Notes under the pieces: model-generated
Database searches by the model: none
Told to the model about the DNA's origin: nothing
The model's input: the letters and a program-made list of their open reading frames with translations, nothing else
Shown here: positions 1-7,926 of the stretch, in pieces
How the letters are laid out: each line of letters opens with the position of its first letter
Position numbering within the stretch: position 1 is the stretch's first letter
Program-made: the position numbers and the translations under genes
NCBI GenBank assembly: GCA_012517865.1
Contig: JAAYUC010000040.1
Coordinates: forward strand, 1 to 64,000
DNA from: Chloroflexota bacterium
GTDB taxonomy: Bacteria; Chloroflexota; Anaerolineae; Anaerolineales; Anaerolineaceae
Length of the DNA stretch: 64,000 bases
Direction: 5' to 3'

Positions 1-1338
1 GAAATATTGAAGGAGGCATTGTCGGTATCCCCTGTGCCGGCAACTAATGAATAGATGAAGGTATTCCCCGCATCCGGGTCTGTGCTGGAAAGCGTGCCAA
101 CCACGGTATTGGCAGGTTGGTTTTCGGGGATGGTGTTCCCTGAGAGGGTGATATCCGTCGGGGCGTGGTTTTCAACACCGGTGGTGAAGCTCCACGTCTC
201 GCTTTGGGCTGATGAGAGGTACCCATCGGAAGCCACCGCGTACCATTCGTATTCGACGCCAAGGTCAAGGCCGGTCCACTGGACGCTGGCCGTGCCGCCG
301 CTTGCCACACCGTTCGCTGTGCCGATCAGCGTGAAGGGCGCCTCGGCAGTGCCTACCATATCGTAGCTCATGGTGAACTGCTCGTAGTTGCTTTCGCTGG
401 TCAGATATCCGCCGGGAGCCGCCGGAGAGAAGACCTGGGCATAAATTTGGTCAGTCGAAGGCTTAAAGGTCAGCAGGCGGATGTAATCAGGATAACTTCC
501 GCCGATTGTGTCTTGATAATCCGTCAGAAGCACGTGCACAGGATTCATACCTGTTCTGGTTTCCAGTCTGTAAGCCGACCCATCGCTGCTGCTGTGCATA
601 TGCCCACACAGCATCAGGAACAGGTTGGGATTGTCAGAAAGGGCGGTATAGGCAGCCTGATTGTTCCAGGAATTATCCAGGTTCAAAATGTCATGCTGGA
701 CCACAATCCCCCTGCGGCTGCTGTAGGTTTTTAACAAATTGTCCGCCCAATCCAGAGCTCCACTGGTCACCTGATACTGCAGATTGATGACAATAAAGTC
801 CATCCCGCCGGCACTGAAGAAGGAGTAGCTGTTGAAGTTATCCGTGCCGCCAGTGTAATAGCCCTGGTACCAGGATTTCCCGGTGAAACGGCTTGAACCA
901 AAGTATGTGCCGTAAGACCCTCCGGTATCGTGGTTGCCGGGCCCGACGCTGTAGGGAACGCCGACAGCATCTAACTTATCAAATGCCGCGTCGATATTTC
1001 CCCACTGGGTCGCATCGGTCGCAGTATTGACCAAATCACCCACGTGCGTGACAAAAACGAGATCGGGTTCGTCTGAAGATGGGGTAAAGCGGTTTGCAAT
1101 CCAGGTAAACTCAGCTTGCAGCGCGGTGTTATTGTATTGCGATAGGTTCTGGGTATCCGGAACCGTGATGAACAGGAAATCTTCCGCAGGAGCCTGACTG
1201 CTGACCGGCCGGCCGTAGAAAGACACATTCATGGTGTCGCCATCAGGGTCAGAAACGCTGGCCTGAAGCGTGGGAGGAACGCCCACATTGGTGGAACCAT
1301 CAGCGGGCTGCAGCAGCACCGGCGCATCAGGCGCCTGC

Positions 1339-3350
1339 GAGAAATTGGCATAGACAGTTTTGTCCCCGTTCATCACGATGGTATACACGCCGGCGGTATC
1401 GATGATATCGGCCGCGTTTGTTCCGCTCCAGTGCGTGAACTGGTAGCCGGAATTCGGAACAGGGGTGAGCGTGACCACCTGGTTTTCGCTGTAGGTATTG
1501 CCTGAAGGACTCAAATTAACCGTGCCGTGTCCGTCAGTTTCCACCGTAAGCGTGTAGGTAACAACATTCCCAACACAGTAATTTACCAACAGCTTGGGGC
1601 GGTTGGCCGCGGTGGTGGCTTCCGACGAATCAAATTGTACAGCATCAGCGGTGGAGCCGGTAAAGTTCTGCATTGTCAGGCCGTAATTTGGCAGGGATCC
1701 ACTCACCCAGCCCTGGACAACTGCCACGCCAGAACTATTCAGCGGCAGGGTTTTGCTGCCGTTGGATGTGAAACTGGTCGCGTCCGCGCTCCACAGATTG
1801 TCATCGTAGCGGTCCGTTTCCGTGCTGGCTGCTCCGCCAGTACCCCAGCTGTTTACCCCATCATAGGTGTTCCAGTTTGAACTATCGCTCGAATTGGCAC
1901 GGTCGCTGGTGCCTTCCACCCATGCGCGCCGCATATTGTAAAGGTTGAAAACCAGCGAACTGGTTTCTGTAACGTTCAGCTTAAGCGAGGCTGTTTGAAT
2001 TACTGCGGACGAAGGAATGGAGCTGACATCCCACTTGAACAATCCTGTTCGGCGGGATGTTCCGGTGGTATTGTCCACACGCACATTCGTGCTGCCGCCG
2101 TTGTTGTATAGGACGTTGGCAGCGCTCAGATAGTTATCTTCCGTTGCCTCAAGCGAAACGTCATAGCAAATCTGATTACTGACCGTCCCCTCTACCGCCA
2201 CGTTCTTTTGTTCCGCGCCGGCGCTGGTGTGCGTGATGTTCCCGGCGTAAGTACCTGTGTTTGCGCTCAACAAGCGCACGTAGATGGTCGTGGAGGGCAC
2301 GACCCCGTCTGTTGGGGTCAGGCTTAAGGTGGAACTGTACCCGCTGCCGCTTGACAGACTTATCTGGAAGCCGGTCGGCGCGGTAATCACCAGGTCTTCG
2401 GTCAGGTTCAAGCCGGAAACCGTGTACGACTGCGATTCCGAAGCCACATTGGGCAGGGTGGTAAACGGCGCCAGAGTGCCGGAAGTGGAAATGATGGGAT
2501 TTGTGGAAACGCAGTAAGTCACGTTAAGCGTAGGATGCTGATACCCTGAGGTATTTTCCCGCGAAGCAGCAATCCAGCTGCCTGTGCTGGTGCCAGAGTA
2601 ATTCTGGATGGTCAGGCCAAAGTTCGAAGCCGGATTCTCCAGCCAACTCTGGACTACATCAACGCCGGCAGCGTTCAGCGGGAAGGTTTGCAAACCTGTC
2701 CCGGCGAAATCCGAGGCAACCGCGTTCCAAAGGTTGGTATCGTAGCGGTCGCTCGTGGTATTGGCAGCCCCAGCGGTGCCCCAGTTATTCACCCCATCGT
2801 ATTTGTTCCAGGTCGCGCTGTTTGTACTGGATTGGTCATTGGAGGTGCCTTCCACCCAGGCCCGCCTCAATTGGTACAGGCTGTAGGTATACGCGCTCTC
2901 GCCAGTTGTCACATAGAAAGACAGACTCGCGTCAGTCACGGTTGCCTCTGCGGGGATGCCGGAAAGGTCCCACCGCAGCAACGGAGCCCGATACTGATCC
3001 GAGCCCCCGGCTTGATAAAAGGGGTTCAGTTGAACGGTGGGCGCTCCGCCGTAGTTGTAATTACCTTTTGTAGTACCGCTGTTCATGTACGTGTCGGCTG
3101 CCACAGCAAGGCTGGTGGTAACGCAGCTCACGCTCGCGAAATGCGCGGTAACAGATTTAGCCGCGTCCATGGTCAGGGTGGCGGGGTTATCGCTGCCGCT
3201 CAGGTCGCCTGACCAGTGGTCAAAGGCATAACCGGAATTTGGCTCAGCGGTCAGAGTCACCACCGTCCCCGATGGATAACTGCCGCCAGGAGGATTGAGA
3301 CTCACCGAGCCGTGGCCGTCGATACTGGCGCTGAGGGTGTAGTATGCGAC
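1339..3350 (-). repeat. Two copies of an InlB B-repeat-like module (about 72 aa each)
   Basis: Copy 1 is at about 3135-3350 and copy 2 at about 1339-1560. Both read YTL..DGHG.V.L.P.G..Y, then VVTLT..PNSGY.F.HWSG, then a terminal HFA or NFS. This is the bacterial WSG/InlB-type repeat. The order of copies differs: copy 1 precedes a DNRLRE domain and copy 2 follows one. Confidence 0.75.
1573..3130 (-). repeat. Two copies of a DNRLRE-like beta domain (about 200 aa each)
   Basis: Copy 1 is at about 2511-3130 and copy 2 at about 1573-2174. Shared landmarks are L.RAWVEGTS, WN.YDGVN.WGT.GA, DRYD.NLW, and LNVTYC or LVNYC at the end. The pattern fits the DNRLRE family of carbohydrate-enzyme and surface-protein modules, judged by eye. 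Confidence 0.7.
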
Positions 3351-3662
3351 TGCCGCCCCGCTGACGGGCACGTCCTTCTGATCCGCGCCTGTGGATGTGT
3401 GCGTGATATTGCCGGAAAAACTGCCTGCCGCGCCCGTAAGGCGCACCCAGATAGTGGTATCCGTCACGGTTCCGCTGCTTGGGGTCAGGTTTATCGGGGT
3501 GGTAGTAAAACCTGAAGTTTCCATCAGGGAAATCTCAAAGCCGTTTGGAGGGGTAATTACAATCTCGTCTGTAAGGTTGGTTCCAGAAACGGTGTAGCTC
3601 TGTGCCGCGGAAGGCGTGCCGATGGGCGTGAGGAAGCTTGAAAGTGTGGCCACGGTCGTGAT
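2181..3662 (-). repeat. Two copies of an Ig-like surface module (about 100 aa each)
   Basis: Copy 1 is at about 3357-3662 and copy 2 at about 2181-2505. Both contain QSYTVSG-NLT, then I-TPP/APTGFEIS or QIS, then the ending GNITHTS-GA-QK-V-V-G. They are clear divergent duplicates within the surface phosphoesterase. Confidence 0.75.
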
Positions 3663-3776
3663 GGTGGGCGTGCTGGGTGGGATTTCCTCCGCCAGCATGA
3701 AAACCATCTGGCCATAGCCGTTTACTACTGACCCGGCATTGGTAGCCCGAACTTTAAAACTGCCCTCCGCGCTGGG

Positions 3777-4394
3777 CTAGATGCCAGTCCAGCGGGCGAC
3801 ATAGCCGTTTACCGTGTTGTAGCCAGTGCTGAAAGAGACTGATTCGTTGCTGATGACGGTTACTCCCGGCGTGCTGGCGTTCGTGGCAGTCACCATTCCG
3901 GAAATGGTATAGGTGCTTTGGCGGGTACTGTTAGCCGAATCATTCCGGTTGGCAGTGGTGGCAAAGGTATAGGTCTTGTTTGGGTCCAAATTTGTGAAGG
4001 TCAGGTCCGTCCACCAACCCTCACTTGTACCCATAGCTACACCGGCCAGGTTCACCTTGCCGTTGAAGGTCTCATAAGCGTCGGTTCCCGCATTAACATT
4101 ACCGCCGTTAGTGGTTAGTGTGATTGATCCACTGACTGTAAAAGTTGCAGTTACACCTGTATCTGAACCGTCGCTATATTTCTTGAGTGTCCCAGTGGTC
4201 GTCCCTGAAGCAGGAATATTATACGTTGTGATATTCCCGACCGGGTTGGGATAAGGGTCTTTAGAGTCATTGTATGCTACCCAGGCATACTCCGTCTGCG
4301 CCGCGGCCGGCTTGACAGTCGCCAGAAATGTGCCCTGCAGCAGAAGCAGCACGACAAGCACATTGACGATTTTTGACCAACGATTTGTTTTCAT
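3777..4394 (-). CDS. N-terminal fragment (205 aa) of the secreted phosphoesterase, ending at a premature TAG
   Basis: The ATG is preceded by a good CGGAGGAATC ribosome site. The product begins with Lys/Arg residues, a hydrophobic stretch (VLVVLLLLQGTFLATV) and an AAAQ-type signal peptidase I site near residue 32. A Thr/Asn-rich beta domain follows, ending in NGYVARWTGI and then TAG at 3777-3779. The reading frame continues at once as PSAEGSFKVRATNAG, which looks like the second half of the same beta domain. CAG (Gln) to TAG is the simplest single change. As it stands, a 205-residue secreted stub would be made. Confidence is high for the frame and signal peptide, lower for whether the stop is real in the organism. 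Confidence 0.75.
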   Translation of the reverse strand: MKTNRWSKIVNVLVVLLLLQGTFLATVKPAAAQTEYAWVAYNDSKDPYPNPVGNITTYNIPASGTTTGTLKKYSDGSDTGVTATFTVSGSITLTTNGGNVNAGTDAYETFNGKVNLAGVAMGTSEGWWTDLTFTNLDPNKTYTFATTANRNDSANSTRQSTYTISGMVTATNASTPGVTVISNESVSFSTGYNTVNGYVARWTGI

Positions 4395-4463
4395 GATTCC
4401 TCCGGTTTTTCACTATCTGATTTTGATTGGCGACACAAATCCCTGCCGATTGCCGCGCGATGA

Positions 4464-4850
4464 TTACGAATAATTTGCGGCATCCTGGCAAACCGATGGA
4501 TTTATCCGGACGGCAGGCCCCGAAGGCCTCTTAATCCGGTGAGGTTGAGGTAATTTCCCAAAAGAAAAACGCAGTCCTGCAACTGCGTTTTTCTTGAACG
4601 ACCGAGAATATTCAGTATTGGTTTCCGTAGTGTTTACATGGTGAATGATTTCTGAAAGCCTCTTCCAACAGTCCGGAGGAGACATCGTTTCCGGACCGCT
4701 TCCAGCATCTACAAGAAGGCGCCATTCCTGCCGCGATAAGCGCCCGCCGGTCAGCTGAACTATCACCAGGGTATGTAATACTATTCCAGCCAGCGCCGCG
4801 GCCGGCAAGCCATTCACAAAGACGTAAGAAATCGTATTAATTATTGCCAC
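4464..4850 (-). CDS. Doubtful small membrane protein ORF (128 aa)
   Basis: This ORF opens with GTG after TGGGGAAACG, which is a poor ribosome site. It has one hydrophobic segment near residues 12-34 (GLPAAALAGIVLHTLVIVQL). I recognise no family. Its last third runs straight through the terminator at 4562-4595, so the full frame is unlikely to be transcribed. It may be an eroded gene or a chance frame. A good promoter lies about 220 bases upstream. Confidence 0.2.
   Translation of the reverse strand: MAIINTISYVFVNGLPAAALAGIVLHTLVIVQLTGGRLSRQEWRLLVDAGSGPETMSPPDCWKRLSEIIHHVNTTETNTEYSRSFKKNAVAGLRFSFGKLPQPHRIKRPSGPAVRINPSVCQDAANYS
4470..4560 (+). ncRNA. Possible structured RNA with weak resemblance to a class I c-di-GMP (GEMM) aptamer
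   Basis: On the plus strand GGCAAACC (4487-4494) is followed by a short stem CCGAT/ATC-GG, then CGGACGGCAGGCC (4507-4519) and a GGCC/GGCC hairpin. The first block matches the GEMM aptamer core, and the second resembles its GGGACGCAAAGCC block at 9 of 13 positions. An intrinsic terminator follows at once at 4562-4595, as in an expression platform. However, there is no plus-strand gene downstream for over 3 kb, and the 3' half of the aptamer is not convincing. Treat it as a lead only. Confidence 0.2.
4562..4595. terminator. Strong bidirectional intrinsic terminator
   Basis: Perfect 14-bp arms AAGAAAAACGCAGT / ACTGCGTTTTTCTT with a 6-base loop and T-rich tails on both strands. It would stop plus-strand transcripts from 4400-4560 and minus-strand transcripts from the promoter at 5079-5107. 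Confidence 0.8.
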
Positions 4851-5270
4851 CGTTTCCCCAGTCTATTTATCTGTCCTCTTTTCGCTGAATCAATGCATAT
4901 GTTTTCAATATCAACGCAGATTCAGATAAATAAACGGTGATGTATGCCTGACCCAACCCTTAAATACTTGCCCACCCCATTTGGACCAATACCACATTCC
5001 GATTGGTCGTCTTACTCCAAAATATTTCTTTGCAAAATCTTGATGGTTTACAAGAAGATGTAAAAATGACTACTTCACACTATACAGCATCTTGCCGTCG
5101 TAGTCAATATATAATTACACAATTTCAGGCAATTCTAGAACGAATCATCTGTTGTGTGAAAGTTATTACCCCGCAGAGCGCCGGACTCCAGAGCCGTACC
5201 GGATTCATTATCCACGATCAGGCAATGCGGGCTGGCAGGCTGCCTTTTACTTTCCCCATGAACATTATTA
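4851..5270. other. Gene-poor AT-rich spacer
   Basis: No convincing gene on either strand. The minus strand carries the promoter at 5079-5107. A short open stretch downstream of it (about 4920-5065, containing WYWSKWGGQ) has no start codon with a ribosome site. It could be debris of a lost gene. Confidence 0.5.
5079..5107 (-). promoter_or_regulatory. Strong sigma-70-type promoter with no clear gene
   Basis: Minus-strand TTGACT (5102-5107), 17-base spacer, TATAGT (5079-5084). Transcription would start near 5072 and meet the terminator at 4562-4595 about 480-500 bases later. The only ORF in between is the doubtful 128-residue frame, so the transcript may be non-coding. Confidence 0.5.
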
Positions 5271-5306
5271 AAAGAAAAACAGGCTGCCTTCCCGGACAGC
5301 CTGTTT
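5271..5306 (-). terminator. Terminator of apgM
   Basis: Arms AAACAGGCTG (5277-5286) and CAGCCTGTTT (5297-5306). On the minus strand the hairpin is followed by a T-rich tail. It lies 17-50 bases past the apgM stop codon. Confidence 0.75.
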
Positions 5307-5322
5307 CAATTTTAGGTCACTT

Positions 5323-6534
5323 TTACGCGCCAAACTTTTCCAGGCGCAGGGCGTGCGCTAGTGCGTAGGGCATCAGGTCCGTGGCCTCAAAGCGCGAGCC
5401 AAGGCTGCCTTTCGCGCAGGCGCGCTCCCCAAAGGTGGTGATTCCGTCCGGCAGGCAGTTCTTGCTGTACAGCAGCGTCGGGACGGGGTGCCAGGAGTGC
5501 GCGCGCAGCTTGGCGGGCGTGGAGTGGTCGCCGGTGATAATCAGCACATCCGGGTCCAGCGCAAGAATGCGCGGCAGCAGCGCGTCCACTTCTTCAATGA
5601 TATGGACCTTGGCGTCAAAATTGCCGTCCTCGCCGTAGCTGTCAGTCTTTTTGATATGCAGGAAGAAGAAATCGAACTTATCCCAATTCTGTTCCAGCAT
5701 GGTGATTTCTTCATCCATGGAAGCCGCGGCCTCCAGCACGGTCATCCCGACCACCTTGGCAACGCCGCGGTACATCGGGTACATGGCGATGGCGACCGGG
5801 TTCACGCCCCAGATTTCGCCGAATGTGGGCCACTTGGGCAGCTGGGCGAAGCCGCGCAGGACGAAGCTGTTGGCAGGGTGTTCCGCCGCCAATATTTCGT
5901 TGCCCTGGCGCACAAATTCGCGGATAAATTCCGCGGTTTTCTCGGCCTCCGGAACCGCCGCTTTGGCGATGTGGGCTTTCTTCCCGACTGCCTGTGGGTC
6001 GGTGTCGCTCACCTCGCCGCTCAGGCCTTCTCCTCGCAGAACAAAGACAAAACGGTACTCTTTCTCGACCTGGAGAATGACTTCAACGCCGGGAATGCGC
6101 ACTTTTTCCATCAGTTTTCGGCACAATTCTTCGCCGACTTCGGTCGGGATGCGCCCGGCACGGCGGTCGGTAATGACGCCGTCCGCGTCGACCGTGCAGA
6201 AATTGCCGCGAGCGGCTACGTCGCCCTTCTGCAAATCGAAATCAACGCCTAGCGCGGAGAGCACGCCGCGTCCGATTTCGTACTTAATCGGGTCGAAGCC
6301 GAACAAACCGAGGTGCGCCGCGCCGCTGCCGGGCGTAAGCCCGAAGGGAAGCGGGTGATGCGCGCCGAGCACGGATTTCGCAGCCAGCGCGTCCATGTTG
6401 GGTTTATTGGCGCTTTCCAGTTCCGTTTTGCCGCCTTCCGTCATGGGCAAGCCGCCAAGCCCGTCCATTACAAGCAGAACAATCTTGGATTTTTGGTCTT
6501 CTTTCAGCAATGGTTTGATGACGTCGAAGTCCAT
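5323..6534 (-). CDS. apgM: Archaeal-type 2,3-bisphosphoglycerate-independent phosphoglycerate mutase
   Basis: Interconverts 3- and 2-phosphoglycerate in the cytoplasm using two metal ions and a phosphoserine intermediate. The 403-residue length fits ApgM, not the longer GpmI. LVMDGLGGLP gives the first metal-binding Asp (D24). The loop GLTPGSGAAHLGLFG contains the catalytic Ser (S70). GDHSTP and HSWHPVP near the C-terminus supply the remaining metal ligands of the alkaline phosphatase fold. The ATG is preceded by AAAGGAG and a near-consensus promoter. It is a single-gene transcript with its own terminator. ApgM is best known from archaea but occurs in Chloroflexota and other anaerobes. Confidence 0.93.
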   Translation of the reverse strand: MDFDVIKPLLKEDQKSKIVLLVMDGLGGLPMTEGGKTELESANKPNMDALAAKSVLGAHHPLPFGLTPGSGAAHLGLFGFDPIKYEIGRGVLSALGVDFDLQKGDVAARGNFCTVDADGVITDRRAGRIPTEVGEELCRKLMEKVRIPGVEVILQVEKEYRFVFVLRGEGLSGEVSDTDPQAVGKKAHIAKAAVPEAEKTAEFIREFVRQGNEILAAEHPANSFVLRGFAQLPKWPTFGEIWGVNPVAIAMYPMYRGVAKVVGMTVLEAAASMDEEITMLEQNWDKFDFFFLHIKKTDSYGEDGNFDAKVHIIEEVDALLPRILALDPDVLIITGDHSTPAKLRAHSWHPVPTLLYSKNCLPDGITTFGERACAKGSLGSRFEATDLMPYALAHALRLEKFGA

Positions 6535-6570
6535 CTTTATTCTCCTTTGAAAGTAATTGACTAAGCACTA

Positions 6571-6599
6571 ATTATAGGCGCAATTCGGGCTGATATCAA
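6571..6599 (-). promoter_or_regulatory. apgM promoter
   Basis: Minus-strand TTGATA (6594-6599), 17-base spacer, perfect TATAAT (6571-6576). The predicted start is near 6564, leaving a leader of about 30 bases with an AAAGGAG site. Confidence 0.75.
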
Positions 6600-6627
6600 A
6601 GCGAATATCCTAAAATTCTGAGGAAAC

Positions 6628-7524
6628 TCACAGATGCCTGAGCTCCGTATTGTTCAAAGCTTCAATCACGCCAATAATCGCGGAGTTGTCCAGGTCTCCG
6701 CCGCCGTTCGCGCACAGGGCAGCATACAGCTGAGCAGCCAGCCCGGCGGAAGGCAGGGAAATGCCGTACTCGCGCGCGGTCTCCATCACAATATTCAGGT
6801 CTTTGCTTTGCAGGCTGGAGCGAAAGCCCGGCGCGCGGTTGCCGGCCAGCAATCGCTGCGGTTTTACATCCAGCGTCCAGCACTGCGCCGCGCCGCCGCG
6901 GATGGCGCTGACGACCTTTTCGGGGTCTGCGCCGGCCTTTTGCGCGAAAATGAGCAGCTCGCCCATCGCGACCATCTGCGCGGCGACCATAATCTGATTG
7001 CACGCCTTGGCAACCTGTCCGGCGCCCGGTCCCCCGACGTGGGTGATCGTTTTGCCGACCGCCGTCAGCGCCGGCATCACCTTCTCCAGCGCGTCCGCGT
7101 CTCCTCCTACCATGATGGAAAGCGTGCCCTGCTGCGCGCCAATATCGCCGCCGCTGACCGGCGCGTCCAGGCTTTGCACGCCCACCTCCGCCATACGACG
7201 GTAAATCTCACGGCTGGCGGCCGGTTTGATGGTGGAATGGTCCACAAAAATCAGGCCGGGATGCGCGCCGGTGATAACGCCGTTTTCACCCAGGGCCACG
7301 GCCAGCACATCAGGCGTGTCGGGCAAATTGGTAAAGACAACATCCGACCTTTCTGCCACTTCCCGCGGGCTTTCCGCGGCGCCCGCGCCAAGAGCCGCCA
7401 GCTCTTCCACCTTCTGGCGCGAGCGGTTGTGCACCACCAATGGAAAACCAGCATTCAGCAAATTCAGCGCCATTGGTTTTCCCATCAATCCCAAGCCGAT
7501 ATATCCCAAACGCAACCTGTTCAT
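6628..7524 (-). CDS. garR: 2-hydroxy-3-oxopropionate (tartronate semialdehyde) reductase-like, beta-hydroxyacid dehydrogenase family
   Basis: A 298-residue NAD(P)-dependent reductase. It has a Rossmann GYIGLGLMGKPMA at the N-terminus, the substrate-binding DAPVSGGDIGAQQGTLSIMVGG block, and GGPGAGQVAKACNQ with the catalytic Lys. It likely reduces tartronate semialdehyde to glycerate or acts on a related 3-hydroxyacid, and the exact substrate cannot be fixed by eye. I chose the ATG at 7524, after AAGGAGACAGGT, over a start 14 codons upstream. A TATAAT lies just upstream. It follows apgM on the same strand but apgM has its own promoter. Confidence 0.82.
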   Translation of the reverse strand: MNRLRLGYIGLGLMGKPMALNLLNAGFPLVVHNRSRQKVEELAALGAGAAESPREVAERSDVVFTNLPDTPDVLAVALGENGVITGAHPGLIFVDHSTIKPAASREIYRRMAEVGVQSLDAPVSGGDIGAQQGTLSIMVGGDADALEKVMPALTAVGKTITHVGGPGAGQVAKACNQIMVAAQMVAMGELLIFAQKAGADPEKVVSAIRGGAAQCWTLDVKPQRLLAGNRAPGFRSSLQSKDLNIVMETAREYGISLPSAGLAAQLYAALCANGGGDLDNSAIIGVIEALNNTELRHL

Positions 7525-7543
7525 ACCTGTCTCCTTGCGGGAC

Positions 7544-7549
7544 ATTATA
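7544..7549 (-). promoter_or_regulatory. Candidate -10 box for the GarR-type gene
   Basis: Minus-strand TATAAT about 20 bases upstream of the chosen ATG. No convincing -35 box at the usual distance. Confidence 0.4.
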
Positions 7550-7926
7550 CCCTGCCGGTAAAGCAACAGCCTCGCTCGCCAGATTATCTACACGCAGCCG
7601 CTCCTTATTACCCGGTTTCTTACATCTCTTTTTATCTGCGAGAATTCCCCCTGCTTTTCTTGAGATGCTTCCAAGGCTCATCCGGCTGCAATAGACCAAG
7701 GGAACAGCGGCGGGCAGCAAACAATCGGCAGGCGGCTGGAATAGCCCAGGCTCGTGAAGTCTGCCAGTTTCAAATCAACATCTACGCGCAATAGCGTTTT
7801 TTTTTCAAGATTCCAACGACCTCCGCGATTTCTTCGCCCCGCGGAGAGATTCGCTGAACCGGGAATTAAAACTTGATTAATTGAGGTATACTAATCGCTT
7901 GATAAATTAATTCTTTGGAGGAAAAT
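7550..7926. other. Intergenic region between divergent genes
   Basis: No gene seen. It contains a T9 run at 7797-7805 after a weak 3-bp stem, and an AT-rich stretch from 7866 with TATACT at 7887-7892 that may be the -10 box for the acyl-CoA synthetase gene. Confidence 0.4.

Larger units (their letters stand above)
1..3776 (-). pseudogene. Body of a giant secreted calcineurin-like phosphoesterase, separated from its N-terminus by an amber codon; runs off left edge
   Basis: Reading the minus strand in the same frame as the upstream fragment gives an uninterrupted frame of about 1,258 codons to the window edge. Going N to C it holds an Ig-like module, an InlB/WSG-type repeat, a DNRLRE-like beta domain, a second Ig-like module, a second DNRLRE-like domain and a second InlB-type repeat. 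A short Fn3/Ig-like linker (LLQPADGST) leads into a metallophosphatase with THVGDLVN (about 1030-1060), GNHD (about 920-945), a HD near 690, and GHMH (about 587-605). A cadherin-like stretch (TDITLSGNTIPENQPANT) follows at the edge. The metal-binding motifs look intact. There is no Shine-Dalgarno, start codon or signal peptide just after the stop, so this part cannot be an independent secreted protein. It is therefore either a nonsense pseudogene, a readthrough product, or a sequencing error. Confidence 0.8.

Noticed and set aside
5003-5368. 121-codon plus-strand frame before apgM
   Set aside because: It runs through the apgM terminator into the antisense of apgM; composition does not look like a protein.
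5488-6358. Two overlapping plus-strand frames opposite apgM
   Set aside because: Both mirror the codon pattern of apgM, whose motifs are intact.
6634-7794. 386-codon plus-strand frame opposite the GarR-type gene
   Set aside because: Antisense to a clear dehydrogenase; His/Gln/Arg-rich composition typical of a shadow frame in GC-rich DNA.
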